Counted from the first letter of the stretch, positions 8,076-18,125 are shown. The stretch is 64,000 nucleotides of DNA from Methylovulum sp. (GCA_028712695.1 JAQTQZ010000010.1:55055-119054); one strand, 5' to 3'. Notes: generated from the letters alone by a model not told the origin. Program-made: numbers and translations.

Positions 8076-11000
8076 TTACTGGTCGTCATCCGCCTGTTCT
8101 GTTTCCGTCAGCTGGGCGGTCGGATCAGGAAGTTGGGCGTATAAATCCTGCAGGGTTCTCAAGGCGGGTTCGTAATCAAAGTTTTCAATTTGTTGTTGCA
8201 GCACGTTTACGGGTGCGCCTAAGGCCGACCGTAATAAGGGGGCGGCGGTGCGCATCACGGTTTCGGCATCAATGTCGCTGATTGCCAATAAGGTCTCAAG
8301 CTTGGCCAATTCGCCACGCACTTCATTCCAGTCGACCGCTACCAATGGGCTTTCAGGCGCTGCCGCTAAAGTGCCGATTGCCGCTAAAAATGGCCGCTGT
8401 TCCTTTTCAAAGTCAGCCAGAAAAAGTTCGATTTCACTGCGTTCGCGGCCTTCCCGAATGGCTTCGTTAAGCTGGCAGGCCGTTTGGTAAACGCGTTTTG
8501 CACCCAGTGTCCCGGCTGCCCCTTTAACGCTATGGGCGATCAGTTCAGCCTGTTGCCTGTCATTTGCCATCAAGTTTTGGCGGAGCCGTTCTATATCATC
8601 GGCGTGATGGGCCAAATACATCCGCAATAAGGCCGTATATTTTTCGGCGTCCTGGCGCGTTGCCGCTAAACCAACGTCGGGATCCAAACCAGGGATGGCG
8701 CTTAAGCGTTGATATAAACTGGGATCATGGGTGGCAAGCGCGGTTTGGCGGATTGGCGGTGGGTTTACGATTTGCAAGTGCGGCAACCATTTCAGCAAAG
8801 CGGCAAATAAGTCTTCAGGGTTGACCGGTTTGGCGACATGGTCATTCATGCCAGCGGCTATACAGCGTTGCCGGTCTTCGTTGAAAACATTGGCGGTCAT
8901 CGCCAGAATAGGGACTGACTGGTAGCCAGGTAAGGTACGGATAATCCGGGTGGCTTGCAAACCATCCATAACTGGCATTTGAATGTCCATTAAAATCAGG
9001 TCGTAGCGGTTTTGCTTGGTTTTTTCCACCGCTATCACACCGTTTTCCGCAAGGTCGGTGCTAAAACCGATTTCTTGTAATAAGGCCAACGCGACTTCCT
9101 GATTAATGGGATTGTCTTCACACAACAACAAATGCCTGTTTTGATGGTTATGGATTAAGGCTGTTTCGGTATCCGATATCGATAGTTCTTTGGGGGGCTC
9201 TGTCATTGTGGAGGGTGCCAATCGGTTTAGGGTGTCCAACAGGGTGGAAGGCGTGACCGGTTTGGTGAGCACTGCATCAAAACCGGATTGTAGGGCGGTT
9301 GCCCTTAAGTTTGGTTCGTCATAGGCCGTTATCAGCAATAGCTTGGGTGGCTGTATTAACGGCAGTGCGTGGAGTTTTTGGGCGGTTTCCAAACCATCCA
9401 TTACCGGCATATGCAAGTCCACTACCACCATATCAAAGGGCTTGCCTTCGGCATCGGCTGTTTTGATCTTTGCTAAAGCGGTTGCGCCGGAATCAGCGGT
9501 GACGACGTGCAGTTGCAGGGATTCCAATAGCTGAGCCAAAATTATCCGGGCATCGGCGCTGTCATCGGTCACTAATGCCCGTTGGTTTGCCAAATGGATA
9601 ATAGGCTTTCGGCTAGCTGTCTGTTTGGTTTTGGCAAAACGCGCCGTCAGCCAAAAGGTGCTGCCATTGGATGATTGGTTGTTGTTGACACCGACCGCCC
9701 CGCCCATTAACCCGGCCAAGCTTTTAGTGATGCGCAGGCCTAAGCCGGTGCCTTCATAATGGCGGGTGGTCGAATTATCAGCCTGTTCGAACGCTTGGAA
9801 CAATCTGGGGAACACGTTAGGGTCAATGCCAATGCCGGTGTCCTTAACTTCAAAACGTAGCAACAAGTCGTGCTCATTGTCTTCAACAATACGGGTGCGT
9901 AAGACAATATTGCCTTGTTCGGTAAATTTTACGGCATTGCTGAGATAATTCAGCAATGCTTGGCTTAGGCGGGCCGGGTCGCCGTGCAGTTGGTAAGCCG
10001 GTATCACGCCGGTGTCAATGATTAGCTCCAAGCCTTTTGCTTTGGCTTTTTCCAAAACCAAGTTAGTGACATTTTGCAGGACTAGTTCCAAATTGAAATC
10101 GGTTTGGTCCAGCGAAAATTTGCCCGCTTCAATTTTGGCGATGTCGAGGATGTCGTTAATCACCGCCAACAAATGTTGGGCAGAGGCGGTGATCTTTTGC
10201 AGCTTGTCATGTTGCTCATCGGTGTGGGTGCTGCGTTGCAGCAAATGGGTGAGGCCAACAATGGCATTCAGTGGCGTCCTGATTTCATGGCTCATATTGG
10301 CTAGGAACGCGCTCTTGGCTTGGTTGGCCTGTTCGGCGGCTTGCATGGCTTGTTCCAGCTGGAGGGTACGGCGTCCGACCATTTCTTCCAAGTGTTCACG
10401 GTATTTTTCCAGCTCGTTGTTTAAGCGCTTTCTCTCGGTGATGTCTTCCTTGATGGCCAGATAATGGGTGATTTTGCCGTCCGGCTGGCGGATAGGGGTA
10501 ATCCTGGCAAATTCAAAATAGACATCGCCGTTTTTACGTTTGTTGTACAGTTCGCCGCTCCACTGCTCGCCTCGGGTCAGGGTGGCCCATAGATCATTGT
10601 AGGTGTCTTTAACAGTCAAGCCGGATTGGAGGATTCGTGGATTTTGGCCGATAGCTTCAGCGGGGCTAAAGCCGGTTGTTTGGGTAAACGCCTGGTTAAC
10701 ATATTCAATCTTGGCGTCGGTGTTGGTGATCACAATGCTTTCCGGGCTTTGTTCGACCGCGAGGGATAATTTGCGCAATTGTTGTTCAGACTGTTCCCGC
10801 TCAAGCTCATACTGCTCCAGTGCGGCGACCATGCTGTTGAATTGGCTTGCCAACCGGCCAATTTCATCTTGGTATTTGAATGCCAGCCGGAATTGGCGCT
10901 CGCCACCCGCTATCCGTGCCACGCCGTCTAATAGCCGTTTAAAGCCACGGGTCATCGAGGTCACTATGAAAAAAACCAAGCAGGTGAGGACGATAACCAC

Positions 11001-11543
11001 CAGCAGCGTGGTCAGGCTGGTTTCATAGATAAGTTGGTTGATGACGGAGCTTAGGTGGCTCCTGTCCTCGCTGATGCGCGCCCAACCCAGCAGGCGGGTT
11101 CCGGCCAATACCGGCGCCGCGACATCAATTGCAAGCGGGCCGTCAAAAAGGACGGTAGGTTGCAGGGCGGCCTGTTGCAGACTAAGGCTGGGCGCATCTT
11201 GAAGATATTGGCCGATATGGGCCGGCTGGCTGTGCGCCAACACCCTGCCGTCCGGCGCAACCAGCATGGCATAGTTGACGTTAGGTTCATGCGCTATCGA
11301 CCGGACGATTTCTTGAAGCCCGACCACATCATTCGCCATGACCCAAGAGGCGCTACTGGCCGCCAACGTATCCACCAAACCAATGGCTGCTTCGCGGCTT
11401 TGGTGCTGCAGGAAAGTTTGCTGCCTGAGGGTCAGGACGGCAATTATCGGGATTATCAGCAAGCACATCCCCAATGCGACAATACTAACCAACTGATGGC
11501 GGATGGATAGGTTACGGAAATGCCGGAAGGGGGTGGACATCAT
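8076..11543 (-). CDS. Large hybrid histidine kinase (HAMP-PAS-HK-REC-REC-Hpt)
   Basis: An 1155-residue inner-membrane phosphorelay kinase of the BarA/TorS layout. Two membrane helices (~18-38 and ~176-196) bracket a periplasmic sensor of ~135 residues. Then come HAMP (~197-250), PAS (~258-372), His419 in [11 protein letters not shown], the ATP-binding domain (~520-640), REC1 with Asp709, REC2 with Asp853, and an Hpt domain with His1004 (AHSVKGAAG). All phosphotransfer residues are present. The gene starts one base after the stop of the PhnD-like lipoprotein gene, and its ribosome site AAGGAG directly abuts that stop. This suggests the lipoprotein is its ligand-binding partner. The output regulator may be the HD-GYP protein upstream (inference). 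Confidence 0.92.
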   Translation of the reverse strand: MMSTPFRHFRNLSIRHQLVSIVALGMCLLIIPIIAVLTLRQQTFLQHQSREAAIGLVDTLAASSASWVMANDVVGLQEIVRSIAHEPNVNYAMLVAPDGRVLAHSQPAHIGQYLQDAPSLSLQQAALQPTVLFDGPLAIDVAAPVLAGTRLLGWARISEDRSHLSSVINQLIYETSLTTLLVVIVLTCLVFFIVTSMTRGFKRLLDGVARIAGGERQFRLAFKYQDEIGRLASQFNSMVAALEQYELEREQSEQQLRKLSLAVEQSPESIVITNTDAKIEYVNQAFTQTTGFSPAEAIGQNPRILQSGLTVKDTYNDLWATLTRGEQWSGELYNKRKNGDVYFEFARITPIRQPDGKITHYLAIKEDITERKRLNNELEKYREHLEEMVGRRTLQLEQAMQAAEQANQAKSAFLANMSHEIRTPLNAIVGLTHLLQRSTHTDEQHDKLQKITASAQHLLAVINDILDIAKIEAGKFSLDQTDFNLELVLQNVTNLVLEKAKAKGLELIIDTGVIPAYQLHGDPARLSQALLNYLSNAVKFTEQGNIVLRTRIVEDNEHDLLLRFEVKDTGIGIDPNVFPRLFQAFEQADNSTTRHYEGTGLGLRITKSLAGLMGGAVGVNNNQSSNGSTFWLTARFAKTKQTASRKPIIHLANQRALVTDDSADARIILAQLLESLQLHVVTADSGATALAKIKTADAEGKPFDMVVVDLHMPVMDGLETAQKLHALPLIQPPKLLLITAYDEPNLRATALQSGFDAVLTKPVTPSTLLDTLNRLAPSTMTEPPKELSISDTETALIHNHQNRHLLLCEDNPINQEVALALLQEIGFSTDLAENGVIAVEKTKQNRYDLILMDIQMPVMDGLQATRIIRTLPGYQSVPILAMTANVFNEDRQRCIAAGMNDHVAKPVNPEDLFAALLKWLPHLQIVNPPPIRQTALATHDPSLYQRLSAIPGLDPDVGLAATRQDAEKYTALLRMYLAHHADDIERLRQNLMANDRQQAELIAHSVKGAAGTLGAKRVYQTACQLNEAIREGRERSEIELFLADFEKEQRPFLAAIGTLAAAPESPLVAVDWNEVRGELAKLETLLAISDIDAETVMRTAAPLLRSALGAPVNVLQQQIENFDYEPALRTLQDLYAQLPDPTAQLTETEQADDDQ

Positions 11544-11544
11544 G

Positions 11545-12462
11545 CTACTCCTTCAAGGGGCGGACGGTGTTATTGAAATGTGCGACAAATTTACGCACTG
11601 GCGCATAGGTTTCGGTTGTTGCGGGCTCAAAATGCGAAAGTGGCATACGGGCCAGTATGGCTTTGCCTTCTTCATTGTTTTGCAGGTTCAACACTATATC
11701 GGTGACTTGTTTGAGCAATTCCGGCGGAAAATCATCGCGTGCGACCAGGCCGTTATTCGGCAACGGTTCGGTTTGCCATTGTACGGTCAATTGTGCGGCC
11801 CAGTCGGGGTGGTCTTTTTGAAAGGACAGCCAAGGCGGCGGCCAAGTGGCACCGGCTGCGGTGTCGCCAAGATAGACGTTCATGATCGAAGATTCTTGTG
11901 AGCCGACATAGCGCGAGGTATAGGCGGAAATAGGCAAGCCGTGGTCGTGGAGATATTGTTGCGGCATCATCGTGGCGGCCAGTGCGGTGGGGGCAGGGAA
12001 ACTCACTGCCTTGCCTTTCAGGTCGGCTATGGTGTGTATGCCGCTGTCTTTGCGCACCAGTATGATGCCACGGAAAGCGTCGTCATCGGCCATTTTTCCA
12101 AATATCCGGTAACCGTGGGCCAACGCATTGACGGTTTGGTAGGGATTAGGTAACGCCAGGTCGAAATGGCGGGCATAGAGTTTTTTATCGAATTCTGCGT
12201 AATCGCGCGATGCCTCCAAGGTGAAGTTTGCGGTTGGAATGCGGGCGCTGAGCAAATCGGCCAAAGGGCCGTAGACTTCAAATAGGCGCGCCGGATTATG
12301 CAGGGGATGGACGCCCAGCAAATAGTTTTGTTTGGTTGTGGCCTGTGGCGGCTGGTCACCGTACTGGGGTTGGTAAGTTTCTGGCGGATTGTCACAGCCG
12401 CCCAGCAGGCAGGCGAGCAATAAGGAAGGCAAGGTGTGTGTAAAAAATAGCGTGGGAGACAT
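11545..12462 (-). CDS. PhnD-like phosphate/phosphonate substrate-binding lipoprotein
   Basis: A 305-residue protein with a lipoprotein signal (hydrophobic stretch then LLGGC, Cys at about residue 23). The rest matches the PhnD-type periplasmic binding fold: [17 protein letters not shown] near the N-terminus, [34 protein letters not shown]. Such proteins normally deliver phosphonate, phosphite or related oxyanions to an ABC transporter. No permease or ATPase gene is nearby. Instead a hybrid histidine kinase follows after one base, so a sensing role is more likely than transport. The ligand cannot be told from sequence. The ATG start follows a purine-rich AAGGTAAGAAA stretch. Confidence 0.88.
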   Translation of the reverse strand: MSPTLFFTHTLPSLLLACLLGGCDNPPETYQPQYGDQPPQATTKQNYLLGVHPLHNPARLFEVYGPLADLLSARIPTANFTLEASRDYAEFDKKLYARHFDLALPNPYQTVNALAHGYRIFGKMADDDAFRGIILVRKDSGIHTIADLKGKAVSFPAPTALAATMMPQQYLHDHGLPISAYTSRYVGSQESSIMNVYLGDTAAGATWPPPWLSFQKDHPDWAAQLTVQWQTEPLPNNGLVARDDFPPELLKQVTDIVLNLQNNEEGKAILARMPLSHFEPATTETYAPVRKFVAHFNNTVRPLKE

Positions 12463-12571
12463 GGGTTTCTTACCTTGGTTTGCTGGGTGTTTAAGCCAAT
12501 CCGGTGTGGAACGCCTTTAAATGCCGCCGCCGGGCGGCTAGGCAGACAAAAAATAGCGGCATCGGGAAAAT

Positions 12572-13726
12572 TTATACATTGATGGCCTCGTCTTGGTAAT
12601 GTGTCGCAATTTCCGTAAAGTCATGGTAACAGGCAATAAAGGCGGCAACTATCTCGGCTTGAAAGTGGCGGCCTTGTCCGGCAAGGATAATGCCGTAGAC
12701 TTTGTCGAACGGTAAGGCGGGTTTATAAATGCGGGCGGATACCAACGCGTCAAACACATCAGCCAGTGCCATTAACCTGGCAGACAGCGGGATAGCATTG
12801 CCAGCCAAACCGTCAGGGTAGCCTGAGCCATCCCATTTTTCATGGTGGTAGGTGGCTATTTCCCTAGCCACATTTAAAAAGTCCAACGCAGGCAAGTCGC
12901 GCTGGTCTTGTGGCAGGCCATGCTGTTTAAGTGTCCGCTGTATGGCCTTTTCAATAGCTAGGCCGCCAAGACGCGCATGGGTTTTCATTATTTCAAACTC
13001 TTTCTTGGTGAGCTTGCCCGGCTTAAGCAGGATGTGGTCAGGGATACCGATTTTGCCGATGTCGTGCAAGGGCGCGGCATTGACGATCATCGCCAGCTGG
13101 GCATCGGTCAATTCTGTGGCATAGCTTTTTTGTAGTTGTTTGCCTAAGATGCCCACATAGGTTTGGGTGCGGAAAATATGGTTGCCGGTGTCAGAATCGC
13201 GTGTTTCCGCCAACCCTGCCAGTATGCCTAAGCTGGCATCTTGAATCAGCAGGTTATCGTGCATGCGCCGCATGATTTCAGCTTCAAGGAAAGCATTCTG
13301 GTCTGCCAGCCAATCGTGTGTACGCTTAAGCCCCAGCTGGGTACGTACCCTGGCAAGCAACACAATAGGCTTGATGGGTTTGGTGATGTAGTCTACCGCA
13401 CCCAATTTAAGGCCGCGTTCTTCATCATTTTCGGCACCTAAGGCGGTGACGAAAATGACCGGAATGTTTGCCGTAACGGGGTTTTCTTTGAGCTTTTCAA
13501 GAACCTCGTAACCATCCATCGTAGGCATCATGACATCTAGCAGGATCAAATCCGGAAGAGGCGGCGATGCCGCAACCCGAAGGGCGACGGCACCCGAATT
13601 GGCCGCCCGTATCCGGTAAAACGGGCGTAGCAATTCGCCGATGACAGTAAGGTTTTCCGGCTGGTCATCGATTATCAGGATGGTGTTGTCCGCATAGTCA
13701 GCACGCAGGGCACTGTTAATTGCCAT
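12572..13726 (-). CDS. Response regulator with HD-GYP domain (RpfG type)
   Basis: A 384-residue two-domain regulator. An N-terminal receiver (residues ~14-130) has Asp64 in LILLDVMMP and a lysine in ITKPI. An HD-GYP domain (~160-370) has His221-Asp222 in APLHDIGKIGIPD, HHEKWDGSGYP with GYP at 302-304, and the downstream LMALADVFDALVS. HD-GYP proteins of this class hydrolyse cyclic di-GMP through a metal centre, and the visible ligands are intact. It is the first gene of the minus-strand block, 109 bp before the PhnD-like gene, and is a natural output for the two hybrid kinases. Its expected activity opposes that of the WspR-like cyclase at 22.9 kb. Confidence 0.93.
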   Translation of the reverse strand: MAINSALRADYADNTILIIDDQPENLTVIGELLRPFYRIRAANSGAVALRVAASPPLPDLILLDVMMPTMDGYEVLEKLKENPVTANIPVIFVTALGAENDEERGLKLGAVDYITKPIKPIVLLARVRTQLGLKRTHDWLADQNAFLEAEIMRRMHDNLLIQDASLGILAGLAETRDSDTGNHIFRTQTYVGILGKQLQKSYATELTDAQLAMIVNAAPLHDIGKIGIPDHILLKPGKLTKKEFEIMKTHARLGGLAIEKAIQRTLKQHGLPQDQRDLPALDFLNVAREIATYHHEKWDGSGYPDGLAGNAIPLSARLMALADVFDALVSARIYKPALPFDKVYGIILAGQGRHFQAEIVAAFIACYHDFTEIATHYQDEAINV

Positions 13727-13795
13727 AGTTAAAGCGCCTCAGGGATGGTGGGTCGTGGGGTTAAGTCTGTAATTAGACATACTCAGCGCGTCAGT

Positions 13796-13853
13796 TTTTG
13801 CAATCTACTGTAGGGTACGCGATACCCTCAGGGGCATAAATGCGTACCCTACA
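13796..13853. repeat. Dispersed palindromic repeat, copy downstream of parE
   Basis: Contains CAATCTACTGTAGGGTACGC and, 21 bases later, GCGTACCCTACA, the inverted copy of its last twelve bases. The same 20 bases occur in opposite orientation at 16143-16162 on the other side of parE. The short stem and dispersed copies suggest a REP/BIME-like element. Confidence 0.7.
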
Positions 13854-13861
13854 TAAAAAAC

Positions 13862-14054
13862 TTGGCTCAATATGGGTTTTAGGGTCTTTTTGAATGATGG
13901 GCGCCAAAAGCTTCAAATGTCATTTATTGGAGTACAAACCTAGGTTTGTACTCCAATATCAGCAAGTTTATAGGCCAAAATCCCCGTTTTTCTCCCTTAT
14001 TTTTAAACTTTGAGGAGGTGGCTTGAAAAGACCTTAAAACCCATATAGGGCCAA
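13862..14054. repeat. Small inverted-repeat element (MITE-like) with central palindrome
   Basis: Arms at 13862-13891 and 14025-14054 are inverted copies matching at 26 of 30 bases (core AAAACCCATAT). They enclose about 130 bp with a perfect spacerless 34-bp palindrome at 13925-13958, centred on CCTAGG. The ~190-bp size and terminal inverted repeats resemble a non-autonomous transposable element. No clear target-site duplication was found, so a large RNA hairpin or terminator is the alternative. Confidence 0.5.
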
Positions 14055-14120
14055 AAACTTAACGGTTTAAGATTTATCTAATTACAGATTTAACCCATCA
14101 CCAGTTATTGATCCTGCCGA

Positions 14121-16013
14121 TTATAAAACATCCGCCAGATTTCCTTTGCTTTCCAGCCAAGTTTTTCTGTCCTGCGAGCGTTTTTTTGCCAGCAACAAAT
14201 CCAATTGGGCGCTGGTTGCATCATTTTCGGCAACCGTCAGTTGCACCAAGCGGCGGGTGTCGGGGTTCATCGTGGTTTCGCGCAGTTGCGAGGGGTTCAT
14301 TTCACCTAGGCCTTTAAAGCGTTGGGTATTGACCTGGCCTTTGAGTTTTTCGGCTTTAATCCGATCCAACACGCCCAGCCGTTCGGCTTCGTCCAGTGCA
14401 TAAAACACCCGCTTGCCGACATCAATCCGGTACAGCGGCGGCATCGCGACGAAGACATGACCGGCGCGGACGAGCGCATTGAAGTGCTGGTAAAACAGGG
14501 CGCAAATCAAGGTGGCGATGTGGTTGCCGTCGGAATCGGCATCGGCCAAGATGCAGACTTTGCCGTACCGCAGGTGTTGCAAGTCATCCGAGCCGGGCTC
14601 TATGCCCAATGCAACGGCAATGTCGTGCACTTCTTGCGACGCCATGACTTGGCTGGATTCGACTTCCCACGTGTTGAGGATTTTGCCGCGCAACGGCATG
14701 ATGGCTTGGAAATCACGCTCACGGGCTTGCTTGGCGGAACCGCCCGCCGAATCGCCTTCGACCAGGAACAGTTCGGTGCGGTTGATGTCCTGTGCCGAAC
14801 AATCGGCTAATTTGCCGGGCAGGGCAGGGCCTTGGGTGATTTTTTTGCGGATGATTTTTTTATTGGAACGCAGGCGTTTTTGCGCGCTGTTGATGATGAT
14901 GTCGGCGATTTTTTCGCCTTCGGTCGGGTGCTGGTTCAGCCACAAGCTGAAGCTGTCTTTGGCAATGCCGGACACAAACGCCACGCATTCGCGCGAGCTT
15001 AAGCGCTCCTTGGTCTGCCCCGAAAACTGCGGGTCTTGCAGTTTGACCGACAACACAAAATGGCAGTGTTCCCAGACGTCTTCGGGGGCGACTTTTACGC
15101 CGCGCGGCAGGATGTTCCTGATTTCGCAAAATTCACGCACGGCTTCGGTCAACCCCGCCCGCAAGCCGTTGACGTGGGTGCCACCTTGCGCGGTGGGGAT
15201 CAGGTTGACATAGCTTTCGGCGAGGGTTTCCGGGCCGTTTTCGACTGCCCAGACGACACCCCATTCCACCGCTTCATGGTTAGCCGCACTGTTGCCCATA
15301 AACGGCTGCTCAGGGAAAAACTCAATATCACCGATGCGGTCGAGCAAATATTCCTTTAAACCATCTTGGTAACACCAGACAAATTCTTCTTCGGTTTGCT
15401 CGACTTTCAGGCTGATTTTCAGGCCTGCGCATAACACCGCTTTGGCGCGCAGGTTGTGTTTTAACCGTGAGACCGATATTTTGCTGGAATCAAAGTATTT
15501 TCCATTCGGCCAAAATTTGACGGCGGTGCCGGTGTTGTTTTTGCCAACCGTGCCGGTTTCGGTCAGCTCGGTGAGTTTTTCGCCGTCGGCAAACGTCATC
15601 AGATAAACCTTGCCGCCCCGTTTGACTTCCACTTCCAGCCGTGCCGACAAGGCATTGACGACCGACACGCCGACGCCGTGCAGGCCGCCAGAAAACTGGT
15701 AGTTTTGGTTGGAGAATTTGCCGCCCGCATGGAGCTGGGTCAAGATGACTTCAACGCCGGGCATGCCTTGTTCGGGGTGGATGTCCACCGGCATGCCCCT
15801 GCCGTTATCGCAGACTTGTACAGAGCCGTCTTTGGACAAGATGACTTCAATGGCGTTGGCATGGCCGGCCATGGCTTCATCGACACTGTTGTCGACGACT
15901 TCTTGCACCAAATGGTTGGGGCGGGTGGTGTCCGTGTACATGCCGGGGCGTTTGCGTACCGGCTCCAAGCCGCTTAAGACTTCAATCGCTGCGGCGTTAT
16001 ATTCTTTGCTCAT
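14121..16013 (-). CDS. parE: DNA topoisomerase IV subunit B
   Basis: The 630-residue length equals typical ParE and is well short of GyrB (~800). The N-terminal GHKL ATPase domain carries VVDNSVDEAMAGHA and VCDNGRGMPVD. The TOPRIM region has LFLVEGDSAGGSAKQARE, and the C-terminus has RFKGLGEMNPSQLRETTM. With ParC it forms the heterotetramer that decatenates daughter chromosomes and relaxes supercoils using ATP. No parC is adjacent. It stands alone on the minus strand, bracketed on both sides by copies of a dispersed palindromic repeat. The start MSKEYNAAAIEVL is typical for the family. Confidence 0.96.
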   Translation of the reverse strand: MSKEYNAAAIEVLSGLEPVRKRPGMYTDTTRPNHLVQEVVDNSVDEAMAGHANAIEVILSKDGSVQVCDNGRGMPVDIHPEQGMPGVEVILTQLHAGGKFSNQNYQFSGGLHGVGVSVVNALSARLEVEVKRGGKVYLMTFADGEKLTELTETGTVGKNNTGTAVKFWPNGKYFDSSKISVSRLKHNLRAKAVLCAGLKISLKVEQTEEEFVWCYQDGLKEYLLDRIGDIEFFPEQPFMGNSAANHEAVEWGVVWAVENGPETLAESYVNLIPTAQGGTHVNGLRAGLTEAVREFCEIRNILPRGVKVAPEDVWEHCHFVLSVKLQDPQFSGQTKERLSSRECVAFVSGIAKDSFSLWLNQHPTEGEKIADIIINSAQKRLRSNKKIIRKKITQGPALPGKLADCSAQDINRTELFLVEGDSAGGSAKQARERDFQAIMPLRGKILNTWEVESSQVMASQEVHDIAVALGIEPGSDDLQHLRYGKVCILADADSDGNHIATLICALFYQHFNALVRAGHVFVAMPPLYRIDVGKRVFYALDEAERLGVLDRIKAEKLKGQVNTQRFKGLGEMNPSQLRETTMNPDTRRLVQLTVAENDATSAQLDLLLAKKRSQDRKTWLESKGNLADVL

Positions 16014-16095
16014 GCTGTTTGGTCAAAAATTTAAAGGTGGGGGGATGGCGTATTATTAAGTATGTATGCGTTAAACAGTTACAATTCAGTTTTTA

Positions 16096-16154
16096 TGTAG
16101 GGTACGCATCGCGTACCTTATAAAATCTAAAAGGTACGCGATGCGTACCCTACA
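16096..16154. repeat. Perfect 23-bp inverted repeat upstream of parE
   Basis: Arms 16096-16118 and 16132-16154 are exact reverse complements, beginning TGTAGGGTACGCATCGCGTA, with a 13-base spacer TATAAAATCTAAA. It is the most complete copy of the family also seen at 13796-13853, with a half-copy at 5114-5125. It lies between the starts/stops of minus-strand genes parE and rlmD and could also act as the rlmD terminator. Confidence 0.85.
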
Positions 16155-16203
16155 GTAGATTGTAAAAGCCAAATTGTTCAGCATTTTGCAGCTTAGCTTT
16201 GGC

Positions 16204-17538
16204 CTATCGCGTAAACAAGGCGATAGATTCCACATGCCCGGTTTGCGGGAACATATCCATCACACCGGCTTTAACCAGTTTATAGCCCAGTTCATTCACC
16301 AGTATACCGGCATCGCGGGCAAGTGTGGACGGATTACAAGAGACGTAGACAATCTGCTCAGGCTGCCATTTTTTAAAATGGTGCAACACTTCCGAGGCAC
16401 CGGCGCGGGATGGGTCGAGCATGATTTTATTGTATTTCCGCATCGCCCAAGGCTGGTCGCTGATGTCCTTGCTTAGGTCGGCGGCGTAAAACTCCACGTT
16501 GTCTATGCCGTTATGGCGGGCATTTTCTTTGGCGTGGTTCACCAACGGCTGGTCGCCTTCGATGCCGACGACGAGTCCGGCTTTTTTCGCCATCGGCAGG
16601 GTGAAGTTGCCCAAGCCGCAAAACAAATCCAGCACCGTGTCGTTTTCGTTTAACGCCAGTGTTTCTAGCACGCGGTTAATCATCAGCCGGTTAATTTCGT
16701 AATTGACTTGGGTGAACATGGCGGGACGGAATTTGAATTCGATGCCGTGGTCGGGCAGGGCGTAGGTCGGGATGATTTCTGGCTCGCCAGCCAGCGGCAC
16801 AATGGTGTCAGGGCCTTTGGATTGCAGGCACAGGCTCATATTGTGTTCATGGCCAAACGCCCGCATCCGGGCCTGGTCTTCGGCGGTCGGTGGTTCCAGC
16901 ACACGGATGGACAACACGCACTGGCTGTCGCCGATAGCCACTTCTATTTGCGGGATTTTGTCGCGGATGGTCAGGCCGCCTATCAGCTCACCCAACGCCA
17001 GCAGCTGCGTGCCGACGATGGGATGCATGACGATACAGCTGTCGATTTCGGCCAAATACGGATGCCGCCGTTCCCTAAAGCCGACCAGCACCCGGTCTTT
17101 TTTGGCGACGTACTTGACGCCCATCCGCGCTTTCCGGCGGTAGCCCCAATGCGGGCCTTTCAAGGGCTCCCAAATTTCAGGGATTTCAACTTTGCCGATG
17201 CGCTTGAATTGCTCGACCAGCAAGTCCTCTTTGATGTGGATTTGTGCAGACGATTCGACATGCTGGAAGCTGCAGCCGCCGCACACGCCAAAATGCGCAC
17301 AGGGCGCATCGACGCGGATGGGGCTATGGCTGAGCAGCGTGGCCACTTTGCCTTCGGCATAATCCTTGCGGCTTTCGGTATAAATAAATTCGACTTCTTC
17401 GCCGGGCAATGCCTCATCAATAAAAATCACTTTGCCGTCGACATGCGCGACGCCACGCCCGTCATGGGCGAGTGATTCTATCGTGACTTTAACCGGTGTG
17501 TCGGGTAAGGGTTTTCTTCTTGATCGTGTACGGGCCAT
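16204..17538 (-). CDS. rlmD: 23S rRNA (uracil-1939-C5)-methyltransferase
   Basis: SAM-dependent RNA methyltransferase of the RumA/RlmD family. It has an N-terminal TRAM domain (~residues 10-70), an iron-sulfur cysteine cluster (CAHFGVCGGC), the SAM motif LDLFCGLGNFTLPMA, the catalytic cysteine in YVSCNPSTLARD, and the C-terminal DMFPQTGHVE. I chose the ATG at 17538 (MARTRSRRK). An in-frame TTG six codons upstream would overlap the preceding stop and does not resemble known starts. It is two bases after the stop of the ydbL-like gene, so it is probably the last gene of that minus-strand unit. Confidence 0.94.
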   Translation of the reverse strand: MARTRSRRKPLPDTPVKVTIESLAHDGRGVAHVDGKVIFIDEALPGEEVEFIYTESRKDYAEGKVATLLSHSPIRVDAPCAHFGVCGGCSFQHVESSAQIHIKEDLLVEQFKRIGKVEIPEIWEPLKGPHWGYRRKARMGVKYVAKKDRVLVGFRERRHPYLAEIDSCIVMHPIVGTQLLALGELIGGLTIRDKIPQIEVAIGDSQCVLSIRVLEPPTAEDQARMRAFGHEHNMSLCLQSKGPDTIVPLAGEPEIIPTYALPDHGIEFKFRPAMFTQVNYEINRLMINRVLETLALNENDTVLDLFCGLGNFTLPMAKKAGLVVGIEGDQPLVNHAKENARHNGIDNVEFYAADLSKDISDQPWAMRKYNKIMLDPSRAGASEVLHHFKKWQPEQIVYVSCNPSTLARDAGILVNELGYKLVKAGVMDMFPQTGHVESIALFTR

Positions 17539-17540
17539 GC

Positions 17541-18125
17541 TTATCGTTGTTTCCAAGTTCCATTAGCGGTTTGATACCACCAGCCTGGCTGCGCATTACT
17601 GGCCCAGCGGCTGGCAAAAGTTGATTTTATTTGTGTAATCCATTCGGGGTGGCCGTTGGCATTGGCAATTGCCTGATAAAGGTTTTGCCGGTCGGCATTT
17701 TCTGCCGCAACCAGTTTGCTGACTTGGTTGCGCTCCTTAAGCGGGACATTCGCCGCACTTCTGACGGTCAGCAGCCCATCGGCCTGAATGCCGATATAGC
17801 CCAGTCCATAATAAGGCTGTAGCGAGGCGAAGCGGCTTTCCATGCGCGCCCGCAATTGCCGGATGTCCGGGCTATCGATGTTAAGATCGGCATCAGCGGC
17901 TTGGGCAGAAGGGACGACGGCATTGATGGCCTCATCAAGTAGCCGGAACGCGGCAACCTGCCAGTCAGACAAACGGGCATCGGGTTCGGTTTTTTCCGGC
18001 GTGACGTTCTGGATGTCCTTGATAATTTCATCGGCGGCTTTTTCAGCGGCAGCGGCGGGGAAGTAGATATTAATCGTGACACAGGCCGTCAATAATAACG
18101 CACCCAAAAGGGATAATTTTTTCAT
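17541..18125 (-). CDS. ydbL: YdbL-type DUF1318 lipoprotein
   Basis: A 194-residue protein with a lipoprotein signal (LLLTAC, Cys at ~15). Its C-terminal half has the DUF1318 pattern: IRQLRARMESRFASLQPYY, VPLKERNQVSKLVAAENADR, NGHPEW. In E. coli YdbL is reported to work with YnbE and the large AsmA-like YdbH in an intermembrane bridge for phospholipid transport. Here a YdbH-like gene lies just upstream, supporting the same role. No separate YnbE-like lipoprotein gene is visible. The N-terminus carries the CVTINIYFP motif that resembles part of the YnbE signature. Extra residues 40-85 are low complexity. Confidence 0.85.
   Translation of the reverse strand: MKKLSLLGALLLTACVTINIYFPAAAAEKAADEIIKDIQNVTPEKTEPDARLSDWQVAAFRLLDEAINAVVPSAQAADADLNIDSPDIRQLRARMESRFASLQPYYGLGYIGIQADGLLTVRSAANVPLKERNQVSKLVAAENADRQNLYQAIANANGHPEWITQIKSTFASRWASNAQPGWWYQTANGTWKQR

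Larger units (their letters stand above)
13727..14120. other. 394-bp region with repeat elements, no gene
   Basis: Between the HD-GYP gene start and the parE stop, both on the minus strand, so it should hold the promoter for the signalling block and the parE terminator. It contains a copy of the dispersed repeat (13796-13853) and a separate inverted-repeat element (13862-14054) with a perfect palindrome at its centre. No convincing coding frame was seen. Confidence 0.7.

Noticed and set aside
14322..15213. Plus-strand frames (162 and 233 codons) opposite parE
   Set aside because: Antisense shadows of parE, whose TOPRIM and ATPase motifs fix the coding strand.
16708..17475. Plus-strand frame of 255 codons opposite rlmD
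   Set aside because: Antisense to conserved RlmD motifs; His/Phe/Ala-rich composition of a shadow frame.
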